This document shows, in pieces, positions 28,101 through 35,020 of a DNA stretch of 64,000 nt. The notes under the pieces were generated by a model, which was not told the DNA's origin, did no database searches, and was given only the letters and a program-made list of their open reading frames with translations. A program made the position numbers and the translations under genes. The stretch covers positions 5,270,001-5,334,000 of the forward strand of contig NZ_CP076103.1 in assembly GCF_018732085.1 (NCBI RefSeq), in the 5' to 3' direction. The DNA comes from Lysobacter capsici (GTDB lineage: Bacteria > Pseudomonadota > Gammaproteobacteria > Xanthomonadales > Xanthomonadaceae). Positions within the stretch are counted from its first letter, which is position 1, and every line of letters starts with the position of its first letter.

Positions 28101-31100
28101 TGCATCGATGCTCTGGCGAACCCGTCCGGCCGCATCGAACACCTGATAGTTGCGCACGTCGCGGGCATCGTCGGCCAAGGCGGCCGTGGCGATCTGCGCG
28201 GCCAGATCGGCCTGCGCGGTCTTGTCGCCACCGCGGATCTTGCTCAGCAGCGCGGCCGGCAGGGTCAAAGTTTTTGCGTAGGCGCGGCTGCCGACGGTGC
28301 GACCGGCGCCGTCGAGGACCAGTTCGGTGACCGCCCCGATCGCGTCGATGGTATAGCGCGCGCGGCCGGCGGCATCGAAGACTCGGTATGTCACCGGATC
28401 CTGGCCGGCGGGGATGTAGGACACAATCGTGGCGAGGCTGGCGGTGTTGGCCAGGATCGCGGCTTTGGCCGCAGCCAAGTTCGCGCTCGCAACAGGATTG
28501 GCGTAGCGCTTTTCCTCGACCACGCGGCCATCGGCGTCGTAGCCATAGGCGATCACCGCGCCCAGGCCGTTCATGACCAGCCGGACACGGCCGGCGTCGT
28601 CGTAGACGCGGTATTCGGTCTGGTCGAGCGCGTCGTTGCGGGCGAGCATGGTGGTGAGCGCGAGCAAGGCCTCTGGCGTCAGGCGCCCGGCGTAAAGCTC
28701 TTGCCGAATGTCATTGGTAGTGCTGATCTGTGTCGCGTAGCGGCGCGTGCCGACCAGGCGACTGGCCTGATCGTAGAGCATCTCGGTAACGCCGTAGACT
28801 GTGTGGTCTATGTTGTTCAACACGAAACGCACTTGGCCGTTTTTGTCATAGACGCTGAATGTGTGGGCATCGTCGGTGCGCCAGACCAATTTGGCATCCA
28901 TCTGGCCGACGGTCATGCCGTCGGTCAGCGTCGCGGGGTCGGTTACCACTGCGAACGTCCGCACGGAAATCAGGCGGCCGTTGACATCGAACCATTGACG
29001 CGTGATCGCGCCCAACGGATCGGTGATATAGATCAGCTGATTGCCTTCGTCGTAGACATGGCGGGTGACACCACCGGCTGCGTCGGTGCGGCGGATCAGG
29101 TTGTCGTTCTTGTCGTAGACGTAGGTCGTGGTCAGATTCAAGCCAGCCGGATCGATGTGTTCGGCAATGCGGCGGCCCAGGGCGTCGTAGTCGTAGCGCA
29201 CGACTTGCCCGCCAGGATCGGTGACGGTGATCTGGCGGCCTTGCGCGTCGTAACCATAGGTCGTACGCAGGTTCAGACCTGATGGATCGGTGGCAACTTC
29301 GATCAGACGTCCGTTGCGGTCGTAGCGCTGCTGGCTGACCCGGCCACTGGCGTCGGTGACGCTGAGCTGACGGCCCTGCGCATCGTAGGTGTAGGTAGTG
29401 GTCAGGCCCAGGCCGGCAGGATCTTCAATGCGCTTGAGCACGCGCCCCACGGCGTCGTAGCGCAACTCGACCCTCCGACCGCTGGCGTCGATCGTGGCGT
29501 TGAGCAGGCCGCGAGGGTCGTACTCGTTGCGGACGATGTTGTTCAAGCCGTCGTGCGACTCGAGCAGTTGCCCGTCGCGATCGTAAATCCAGGTGCGGGT
29601 AATGGCCTTGCTGGCGGTAACGCTCTCTGTCACCGACACGTTCTGACCGTGACGGTTATGTACAGTAACGATCCGACCGCCGCCGGGCGCGATCACAATC
29701 ATGCTGCGACTGGCGTCATCGTAGCTGTAGGTCGTAACTGCGCCGCCGGGATCGGTGGTCGTCAGACTGCGTCCATAGGCGTCGTAGGTGGTCGTCCAAG
29801 TCGTCGCCTGGTTATACGTAACTCGGCTGGTTCGGCTGAGCTGGCGACCGAGCCGATCATAGGTGTAGGTCGTTGCGATGCCGCGGCCATCGGTCGCACT
29901 GGTGACCCGGCCGAATGCGTCATAGACCGAGCCGACGCTGCGCTGTTCGGTCTTTCCCACCGCGTCGGCTCGGGTTGTCAGCAGCCCACGCTTGTCGTAC
30001 TGATAGTCGCTGATCGATGCGGCGGCGGTACCATAGGCGCGTTCCTCGCGGATCCGCTCGTTGAACGCGCTGTAGGTGTAGCGGGCCTCGTTACCTTCGG
30101 CATCGATTGATCGCCAGATCTGGCCGCGATTGGTATAGCGGTAAGCCTGTCGGCTGTCGCGCGTGGCGTCGACGACCAAGGTGGCTATTGCGTTGGACGC
30201 TGCAGTGCGACTTCCCGCAGTGGCCAACACCAGGCGCTGCTTCAGATTGTAACGGTCGGAAATTTCGCCGAATGCGTTATATTCGATTTTCTGAAGTTCA
30301 CCTTCGGCGTTGGAAACACCCGCTGCGTTTGCTACGCCCTTGATGATGTAGGTCGGTTGTTTTTCGCCGTAATAGAAGTACCAGACCTTGTTGCCCTGAG
30401 CATCGATGCTTTCGATGCGTCGGCCCAAGGAATCGTAACTGTGGCGAACGCCATATTGCGCATACACCGCGTCGATTTGCGCTTCGATCATGCCGGCTTT
30501 TATATGGGCCGCGCCTTCGCCTCCCAGTTCGCCGATCAGTTCGCCGAACACATTGTAGCGAAAGCGCCCTTCGCGCACCTCGCTGGTATCGGCCGCCGTT
30601 TCGCTGCGGACCAAGTGACCTTGCACGTCGTAGGTATAACGGGTCACCGTGCCTTCGGCGTTGCGCTCGGTGCTCAGCCGGCCCAGGCTGTCGTAGCTGC
30701 GGCGGGTTTCCTGCAGCGTGCCGGTGATCGCCGACGCGTGCAGGGTCGCCAGGGTTTCGCTGCCGCTCAGGCCGGTCAGCTGCTTGGCGTAGGCCAGCAC
30801 CGCGCGTTCGTTGCGCGCTTCGTCGAACACGAATTCGGTCAGGTAGCCCTCGGCGTTCAACTGGCCGACGACATTGCCGCGGCCATCGTAGAACCAGCGG
30901 GTGAGTTGATCGGCGGCGGCGTTCGCCGGGCGCAATTGAGTGAGCGTGCCGGCGGCGCGCTGCGCGCTCGCGGTCACGGTCGCGTAGGCCCTGCTGGCGA
31001 TGCGGCGGCCGGCGGGGTCGTAGCTGTGTTCGACCAGATAGCCTTCGGCGTCGAGCAGGCCGGTCTGGCGGCCGCTGGCGTCGTAGAAATAGCGGATCGT

Positions 31101-33596
31101 GCGCGTGTTGCCGGCGCTGTCCTGGGCGGTCGTCTGCAACAGGCGGCCCGCGCCGTCGTAGCTGTGGGTGGTGGTCGCGCCGTCGCTGCCGGATTTCTGG
31201 GTGAGCAGGCGGCCCAGCGCGTCGTAGGTGTTCGTGCTCGTCCGGTCGTCGGCGGTCGCGGCCGGCCGGATCGCGGCGACCGTCGCGGGTACGACCTTGC
31301 CGGCCGTCAACCACGTGCTGGCATCGACCCGGGTTGCGTAGGCCTTGGTCTGGATCACCCGGCCCAAGTCGTCGCGGATGAATTCGATCACCGCGCCGGT
31401 TTCATCGACCTGGGCCGCCAGCTGACCCTCTTCGTCGTAGAAGAAATAGCTGCGCGCACCGCCCGCATCCTCGCTCGCGCGCAAGCGCCCGGCGGTGTCG
31501 TAGTAGTTCTTCGACACCGTCCGCGCCGCGCCGCCGCTGAATGCGGAATCGGTGACGCTGATCAGTTGGCCGGCCTTGTCGCGCACTTCGACCCGCAGCA
31601 GGTCGTTGCTGGTCACCCCGTCGTTGACCGTGCCGCCCTCGATCACCATGCGCACGCTGGCGCCGGAGTCCTGGTAGGTCCATCGCGAGGTCGTGCGCCG
31701 TACCTCGTCGCTGCCGGCGCCGACCTTTTCGCTGATCACTTCCGACAGCAGGCGGCCCATGCCGTCGTACAGATAGGTCGTGGTCTGGACGATGTCGCGG
31801 CCGTCGTTGGCGGCGACGGTGGAGCTGCGCAGCGCGCGGCGCTGGGTCAGCTGTCCATGCGCGTCGTATTGGTACTGGACGATCTCGGTCGCGTCGTTTT
31901 CGACGCCGTTGCCGGAGCCGTCGACCGCGGCATAGACCTTGGTGCCCGACAGCCGGCCCTTGAGGTCGTAACTGGATTCGCTCAGCGTGCTCTGCGCGCG
32001 TTGCGCCGTGGTGGCCCAGGCGGTCAATCCGGCCAGGGTCATCACGCCGCTGTAGGCCGCGCCCAGGTATTGGCGCGACTTCGACACCTGGCCCGCGCCG
32101 GCGCCAACGGTCTCGTACTCGAACTCATGCACCGCGCCGAGCGCGTCGATCACGAAGCGCACGCGGTCCTGCGCGTCGTAGACATACGAGGTGGTCAGGC
32201 CGCCGCTGGGTGCCTGCGCGCCCAGTTCGCGGTCGGCGTCCAGGCCGGTGTAGACCGTCTCGCTGGCCAGCTGGTTGCTCGCGGTGTAGGTGCGCTGCAC
32301 CGCGGTCGCTGCCGTGCCCGAAGCGGGGTTGACGGTATTCCACTGCCACAGCACGTTGCCGTTGGCGTCGTACTGGTACACGGTCTCGCTCAAGGTGGCG
32401 CTGCCGCGCACGGCCTTGACCCGGGTGACGTTACCGCTGGCGTCGTAGCTGTACTGGGTCAGGTCGCGCACGCCCGACACCGCCGGCGAACGCACTTCGA
32501 TCAACTGCCCCGCTGCGTCGTAGACATAGCCCCACGAGCGTCCGGTCGAGTCGGCGACTTCGGTGCTGCGGTCGGCGGTGTCGTAGGTGAAGGTCAGGGT
32601 CTGGCCGGCGCCGTCGCCGTCGCTGTCGTCGGTGTTGACGTCGCCGCGGGTCAGCGTGCGCACCCGGCCTTGCGCGTCGTAGGTGTAGCTGACCAGCGTG
32701 CCGTCGCTCTGCCGTACCTGGCTCAGTTGCAGGCTGCTGACGTCGACATAGGTATAGACCGTGTGGAAACGGTAGCCGTCGTTGTTGGCGAAGTTGCTGG
32801 TGTCCCAGACGTCGCGATCGCCCGCGGCATCGGCCGGGGTCAGGTCGACCAGCACCGAACTCAACCGACCCGAGCCGTCGTAACCGTAGGTGACTTGCTC
32901 ATTGACCACGCCATTGATGCGGGTCGACAACGTGCTCAGCCGGCCATTGGCGTCGTAACCGAAGATCAGCGCTTCCTGCGGCCCGCCTTCGACCGCCTGC
33001 ACTTCGCTGATGCGGTTGCTGGCGTCGTACACGACATTCCAGGTCGCGGCCGACACGCCATCGGACTTCAAATCGCGAATCCGCGTCAGCCGTCCCTTGA
33101 GCGTGGCGTCGGCATGATTGGCGTACTGCTCCTCGCGGCGGGTGCTGCCTTCGACCCAGGTCCAGGTGCTGGTCGCGCCGTCGCGGTTGAGCGTGTCGTG
33201 CGCGCCATCGCCGGTGGTCGAGCGGTACAGGTCGGCGCTGACGAACGCGAAGTCCTGGTACGAACCATCGCCGGTGTAGCGGCGCATCACGCTGCCGGCG
33301 GCGTTGAGCGTGCCCGACAGCAACTCGACCCGGCGTTCGAAACCGGTGATCCACGCGTCGGCGCCGACATCGGCCAGCAGGCCGCGGCTGTTGTAGGTGC
33401 GCTGCGCGGCGATGCTCATGCCGCGGAACAGCAACTGCTCGTCCTGGCTTTGCAGCAGCAGGTTGCCGGTGGCGATGTTGACGTATTGGTTGTCCCGACC
33501 TTGCCCCAGCCGCACGCCACCGCCCAGACCGGTCCCGATCTGACTCGCCGAGCCGTTGAACAGACCCAGACCGTTACCCGAAATCACTGCCGACAT
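19170..33596 (-). CDS. Giant RHS/YD-repeat protein with cadherin-like block, LysM-like segment and variable C-terminal tip
   Basis: About 4,808 residues, roughly three times a usual RHS protein. It starts MSAVISGNGLGLFNGSAS with no signal peptide; ATG 33596 is preceded by GGGGGACG. Residues about 40-3090 are YD repeats of the Y-D-x-x-G-R-L type, with alanine-rich inserts between units, most regular at about 1550-2040. Residues about 3095-3730 hold six cadherin-like (CADG/He_PIG) domains, opening NTAPQLV, NAGPEVF, NSAPTGP, NEAPRAP, NRPPVAS and NRAPQRN. More YD repeats run to about 4050. A LysM-like segment (LAGETLRDLARRVYGNEQQW) lies at about 4087-4136, a hydrophobic stretch (KVIVLVIVVAVAVFTGG) at about 4176-4195, and a Gly/Ala-rich region to about 4270. 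Beyond that composition turns AT-rich. The final ~155 residues (FYTSSGRVWGTHSGTTTIHP) probably form the toxin tip, of unrecognised family. No canonical RHS core, VgrG or PAAR was found. The delivery route is unknown. Confidence 0.9.
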   Translation of the reverse strand: MSAVISGNGLGLFNGSASQIGTGLGGGVRLGQGRDNQYVNIATGNLLLQSQDEQLLFRGMSIAAQRTYNSRGLLADVGADAWITGFERRVELLSGTLNAAGSVMRRYTGDGSYQDFAFVSADLYRSTTGDGAHDTLNRDGATSTWTWVEGSTRREEQYANHADATLKGRLTRIRDLKSDGVSAATWNVVYDASNRISEVQAVEGGPQEALIFGYDANGRLSTLSTRINGVVNEQVTYGYDGSGRLSSVLVDLTPADAAGDRDVWDTSNFANNDGYRFHTVYTYVDVSSLQLSQVRQSDGTLVSYTYDAQGRVRTLTRGDVNTDDSDGDGAGQTLTFTYDTADRSTEVADSTGRSWGYVYDAAGQLIEVRSPAVSGVRDLTQYSYDASGNVTRVKAVRGSATLSETVYQYDANGNVLWQWNTVNPASGTAATAVQRTYTASNQLASETVYTGLDADRELGAQAPSGGLTTSYVYDAQDRVRFVIDALGAVHEFEYETVGAGAGQVSKSRQYLGAAYSGVMTLAGLTAWATTAQRAQSTLSESSYDLKGRLSGTKVYAAVDGSGNGVENDATEIVQYQYDAHGQLTQRRALRSSTVAANDGRDIVQTTTYLYDGMGRLLSEVISEKVGAGSDEVRRTTSRWTYQDSGASVRMVIEGGTVNDGVTSNDLLRVEVRDKAGQLISVTDSAFSGGAARTVSKNYYDTAGRLRASEDAGGARSYFFYDEEGQLAAQVDETGAVIEFIRDDLGRVIQTKAYATRVDASTWLTAGKVVPATVAAIRPAATADDRTSTNTYDALGRLLTQKSGSDGATTTHSYDGAGRLLQTTAQDSAGNTRTIRYFYDASGRQTGLLDAEGYLVEHSYDPAGRRIASRAYATVTASAQRAAGTLTQLRPANAAADQLTRWFYDGRGNVVGQLNAEGYLTEFVFDEARNERAVLAYAKQLTGLSGSETLATLHASAITGTLQETRRSYDSLGRLSTERNAEGTVTRYTYDVQGHLVRSETAADTSEVREGRFRYNVFGELIGELGGEGAAHIKAGMIEAQIDAVYAQYGVRHSYDSLGRRIESIDAQGNKVWYFYYGEKQPTYIIKGVANAAGVSNAEGELQKIEYNAFGEISDRYNLKQRLVLATAGSRTAASNAIATLVVDATRDSRQAYRYTNRGQIWRSIDAEGNEARYTYSAFNERIREERAYGTAAASISDYQYDKRGLLTTRADAVGKTEQRSVGSVYDAFGRVTSATDGRGIATTYTYDRLGRQLSRTSRVTYNQATTWTTTYDAYGRSLTTTDPGGAVTTYSYDDASRSMIVIAPGGGRIVTVHNRHGQNVSVTESVTASKAITRTWIYDRDGQLLESHDGLNNIVRNEYDPRGLLNATIDASGRRVELRYDAVGRVLKRIEDPAGLGLTTTYTYDAQGRQLSVTDASGRVSQQRYDRNGRLIEVATDPSGLNLRTTYGYDAQGRQITVTDPGGQVVRYDYDALGRRIAEHIDPAGLNLTTTYVYDKNDNLIRRTDAAGGVTRHVYDEGNQLIYITDPLGAITRQWFDVNGRLISVRTFAVVTDPATLTDGMTVGQMDAKLVWRTDDAHTFSVYDKNGQVRFVLNNIDHTVYGVTEMLYDQASRLVGTRRYATQISTTNDIRQELYAGRLTPEALLALTTMLARNDALDQTEYRVYDDAGRVRLVMNGLGAVIAYGYDADGRVVEEKRYANPVASANLAAAKAAILANTASLATIVSYIPAGQDPVTYRVFDAAGRARYTIDAIGAVTELVLDGAGRTVGSRAYAKTLTLPAALLSKIRGGDKTAQADLAAQIATAALADDARDVRNYQVFDAAGRVRQSIDALGFVRTYGYDAAGRIVSEKQYSKAAALTAALRTRLLAGTATPAELDAVITATSAEDRNVERIYDAGGRLRYELVWSSSSAKTISERRYDAAGRMIEAIAYGITIPVSTASTLGAAATAIAAAGGNSAAKQHQTRYVYDAADQLRFSMDDAGAVTEQRYDGVGRVVETRRYGALIPTATAMTEAAIAAAIAGQTDTRSVRTTYDAVGHVLTVNDALNQVERYVYDALGQVTSYTNKSGNAWTYTYDLAGRRVSETSPDVWIATVDAAGNQSYGVRRVITRTAYDALGNVVTRIENADTAQSRSTRYEYDSRGHQIRTIFPDAGKIDPASGQLIASGIQPTIEIGYDALGRAVVQKDVRGNYSYKVYDALGQLLYDVDAEAYVTRNSYDGFGQKTQLRRHEARLNTAAMAGWSAGQPITLAQIQTAGAVAASGNDRTITTVYDQRGFAVRVEQAQVTYYTAAGNAATGTPTVQVEYDAYGQKVKESVLLEGAAGQPSARWADTYTYYDELGRVVMTVDAEGYVTRTQYNATGEVTETVEFARAVSTIGLTTLAPPNPPPAGDDVSGYDRAIRYGYDALGRKSIQAVVRHFQRNDGSSGVRDVFTQFRYNGENRVTEVIDDTGITKTDYDSLGNAVSVTEPVRAVINDTTFSLLGSGTDRDLTTSWMYEYVSPYTGMIYDAFGNIVLTRRFASGKSAAGAVVEDANKDQIDRIRYDWQGRAVATSNSHGDTSYSDYDAADNVVHRWYILNGAISGRDVRVHGWYSYDKAGRQTGNSQTRDLLNGAGSGTDQSEAVVYNAFGEIVQKTYAGIAGSLNYGYDGAGRLVTSNETFVIKNFGYNLAGHQVRETHVVATSDGQKVDAITWNTTDRLGRTTATRLPSHTADPNATSNIQQRLDRWGNVLEVIDARGYRTNYQYNESNQVVRDERPIVQVVSDTGAVSWVRPVNQWFYDALGRLIGTRDANGNTRSNEYDAAGRLIVTHDALGQTTRFGFDALGNQRITQNPLGYLTYQDYDRLGRVVEIGDYLANGAGGRARAALQRYGLNQNGDRIHVFDALNNLSFYDYDSRHLMLRSQTAMGVVTGYAHDVQGRKIFETNARSGSATITDRDGEAVRVDELAWNYDIHGRLIDHNNLSGRDFDYAYDATTGQITAESQTGGPAAYAIRYTTYYANGLIKALHENGAAPTHRYEYDAAGNRTLEENNTTDAGGKVVHTITRTWYDSNNRVQRVVQDDLSNGAAKRAFDLTYSYDAVGNRRRVQASAGYGADSAEVPAINTAPQLVKSPPPRSVHKGATTEFALVFNEIFLDAQQDPLTLQISLFDGNPLPPWLTARRDAATGQIIFTAQPAANAADQDLGIRLVVSETGNPGNAAATSFTLYVRSNAGPEVFNTAPETIPVKVGTSLTKTLRASDYFYDLDIGDQLRLSIDNLSSLPAWLQIDPATMLLRANPTAVGVFAVMLRATDQNGQSVVKTIHVNAAANSAPTGPSPLPAAVAMRNNDFSWSSPLAQAFTDPDGDSFTVAASGLPAWLSFQRIDNPARPELRLIGQVPGDIPAGTVYTISFTATDTSGATKTTTLAITVRNGNEAPRAPTSFGLSPAAVGYPYSAQLPAFTDPEGDAITYQIAPLPPGLSFDAASRTISGVATTAGEFNVFYTATDQFGASTRMSFFMRSFVNRPPVASSIPNQTTSVGTPFVYEIPRFSDPDGGVIHTATGLPSGMYLSSDGFIEGTASTAGSYTVTVTGSDGYASASTSFVLTVNAVAPPNRAPQRNYTPQDVYIEVSESTGVSGGTGWPADAFIDADGNPLTYQLVNSPAWVEYGYGRGGFAGHQFDFFPPGQTKTYTVTVRATDSFGAFADMSFTVRVFYRAGGGVPLSQPGGPAESSLSFDMAPESESAGTATAASTMASTPTPIDVRDYWFTYDAENRIAINNGRLVNGQIVLAAQGGDSYQLGYDAAGHAVTRTFYRGNDLKVQRSDFDLRGNRTVEFQEQYGGGSYYGGIERVFSYDANNRQLGSRSYIAAGETYTYTSRPGEIHEEYETYDIGGWLSQAENFAYDADGRLIYQEHWTRNGDLANWVRQAARNNENGRQATDTSVLNVRKSRVDYLDSNNQSTYDVTGKAWSYRTFAPGYTHTYTVTYEGWESYQEKSVSGVSTDNNYKPTTNTLTYDAYGRLISQVENTRLKNGTLDDRVRYYAYNGDGQVQTRREGTLNNGQFTQTGTTKPNYLFAYAGGQQMAQVREGERGIVSLNGMGMYEAGGGKVSALAGETLRDLARRVYGNEQQWYVLAQANGLGDPDQEIGGGLQLEAPNVDVSRNDAGTFKPYNPSEAIGSTTPSLPHIPPPKAACSSVAKVIVLVIVVAVAVFTGGTILAALPTAGTLGLGTAMFIGGVAGAAGALAGQAAGSFMGISSFSWRAVAAGAITGAITGGIAEIAGGAAAGFGSTVDGAEQAVSATAGFGRVAAQAIGNPLAAYAGDKIAGLDTSFSWRNIVAGTFTNLVASYAGPAISDRLKLNSNFSRSFTEGMTAGVVSAATRNVMGIGDGFDLRSIVSDAFGNALGNLIGNAIGGTENQAIDRARGNVTNSNDNSVVSVSVPARQQNVDGIATLDTVTATIDGSAWQFWARNIHSKSIVNVTHGGTFDQDGEHYDVRVPERIKIESSSRYKATDDMPWYDRPIYDVANGAARTVLDRVAPGITYLHDHKNTITDATRGGTAIGLVKAATHALVDILGTFEGTTPFGFISGGQRPLTDTLHQKIPEYEDDERVGAAIFGVGSTARNLIRGSALRDFAASSAESLATNESPVESDASEPLYEDQTSSSGISQTVEIDGSRANETPYSHLSLSMRHFYGKFTKPNRSGNSIFLGPRQAAYDDLAEIRAGLATKKGEFFYTSSGRVWGTHSGTTTIHPVSGDNIVNVTSQEYNALVIYQREGKDTALNYISRLDDGVKLTYENARRVRWIIGALESEKSGDINIYKLRDHKF

Positions 33597-34044
33597 ATCA
33601 ACGTCCCCCAAGATGGCGCACCGCCTTCCGGGCGGCTCTGCCTAACTAATCCAGGGGGTACGCAAGCTGTTTAGGTGTTACTTTTTTTGTATTTTTTACG
33701 CATCGAGTAAATAAAACGGATTATTTGAACCCTACAATGGCCTGTAACACACACGACCCGGAAGCTCAGGATCTATATTTTCCGCAAATGGCAGGTAATA
33801 TTTAGCCCAAGACAGCATAGAAAATCAGCGAAGAAAACGCCCCAACGCTTCGAATAGTATCCATGAGCGCCATGCGGAAGCAGGCATACCGCGCTCCAGG
33901 CGCTCTCCGCCAAAACGATTCGATTACGCCGCTGCGTCAGAGCAAACTGCCAGAATCAAAGCGGCGGCCCCGGCGACGGCAAACTCCGCGGCCACGCAGT
34001 CACCAAGTGACCACGACGGCAGGCGTGAAGAATTCGGAGCAACA
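33597..34044. other. AT-rich intergenic region upstream of the RHS gene
   Basis: This region separates the RHS gene from the patatin gene. The part at 33670-33850 is strikingly AT-rich for this genome (runs such as TTACTTTTTTTGTATTTTTT). It presumably carries the RHS promoter, but no confident -35/-10 pair can be named. No other gene is supported. Confidence 0.55.
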
Positions 34045-34073
34045 CGAAAAACCGGGGGAGCGAACACCCCGGC
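34045..34073 (-). terminator. Intrinsic terminator of the patatin gene
   Basis: In minus-strand sense, CCGGGGTGTTCGCTCCCCCGG forms a GC-rich stem followed directly by TTTTTCG. It begins about 6 bases after the patatin stop codon, a textbook position and layout for a Rho-independent terminator. Confidence 0.8.
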
Positions 34074-34078
34074 CAAAC

Positions 34079-35020
34079 TCAATACCCAGCCTTGTCCAGC
34101 GCCTTTTCCGCTTCCTCGCGCCCGATCTCGATCAGTTCCTTGGCCCGCCAGAATTCGTAGAACTGGCAGGCGTCGCGCGGAATGCGGATCACCAGTTCGG
34201 GCGGGTCCAACGCCAACTGCACGCGCGCGATCTGCGCCTGCATCGTGTCCAGCGAGCGCGCCATCAATTCGGTGAAGCCCATCTCGTGCGGCGCGTCTTC
34301 CTCGACTTCATCGTGCGATTCGCTGGCCTTGCGCCGGAACCAGTGATTGAACAAGGACGGCGGCTTGGCGTCGCCGCCGCCCTGCGTGGTCAACTCGGTC
34401 TTGTTGCCGTTCTGCTGGGCCAAGGCGCCGGGCGGTTGCGCGGGCCAGCCGTGCATGTCGACCGCGACCAGGCGGTGCGCGTCGGACAAACGCGTCGCGG
34501 TGATCGGCAACGGCGCCAGCAGGCCGCCGTCGACCAATTCGCGGCCGTGCAATTCGTAGGGCGTGAACACACCCGGGATCGCGATCGAAGCGCGGATCGC
34601 GTCCCACAGGTCGCCCTCGCGCAGCCACACTTCGCGCTGCCGCATCAGATCGACCGCGACCGCGGTGAAGCCGATCGGCAGGTCCTCGATGCGTACATCG
34701 CCGGTCAGTTCGCGCAGGCTGTGCATCAGCCGCTCGCCGCGGAACAGCGAGGACTGGCCGAACACCGGATCGAGCAAGCGCAGCATCGCGGTGCGGCTCA
34801 TGCCGAACAGCCAGTCGCGGTACGCCTCCATCTTGCCGGCCGCGAACAAACCGCCGACCAGCGCGCCGCTGGAGGAACCGGCGACGGTGACGATGCGCAG
34901 CCCGCGCGCCTGCAACGCTTCGATCACGCCGATCTGCGCCAGCCCGCGCGCGCCGCCGGCGCCGAGCACCAGCGCGACCGCTTCGCCGCTTTCGATCTTC
35001 GGAGGATCCGCGCCGGGCAT
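34079..35020 (-). CDS. Patatin-like phospholipase (RssA-type)
   Basis: A 313-residue Ser-Asp dyad lipase. The oxyanion-hole loop VLGAGGARGLAQIGV is at about 18-32. The nucleophile S50 lies in VAGSSSGALVGGLF (G-x-S-x-G). The catalytic Asp is in the D-G-G of ELVDGGLLAPLP (about residue 190). The C-terminal part has SLDTMQAQIARVQLALDPPE and an acidic, partly disordered insert (about 225-250). Family members hydrolyse membrane lipids; the natural substrate is unknown. No signal peptide is present, so it is cytoplasmic or membrane-associated. The ATG overlaps the stop of the upstream WYL regulator gene (TGATG), implying coupled translation. Confidence 0.9.
   Translation of the reverse strand: MPGADPPKIESGEAVALVLGAGGARGLAQIGVIEALQARGLRIVTVAGSSSGALVGGLFAAGKMEAYRDWLFGMSRTAMLRLLDPVFGQSSLFRGERLMHSLRELTGDVRIEDLPIGFTAVAVDLMRQREVWLREGDLWDAIRASIAIPGVFTPYELHGRELVDGGLLAPLPITATRLSDAHRLVAVDMHGWPAQPPGALAQQNGNKTELTTQGGGDAKPPSLFNHWFRRKASESHDEVEEDAPHEMGFTELMARSLDTMQAQIARVQLALDPPELVIRIPRDACQFYEFWRAKELIEIGREEAEKALDKAGY

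Noticed and set aside
24735..33674. Very long open frames (about 1,500 and 1,100 codons) on the plus strand opposite the RHS gene
   Set aside because: They are antisense shadows of a repetitive high-GC gene. The minus-strand frame has clear YD repeats, while the plus-strand products are low-complexity Val/Ala/Gly/Asp sequence without recognisable domains.
18774..34078. Type VI secretion cargo cluster
   Set aside because: RHS proteins are often T6SS cargo, but no VgrG, PAAR, Hcp, DUF4123 or DUF1795 adaptor gene is seen on either side, so T6SS delivery is not supported here.
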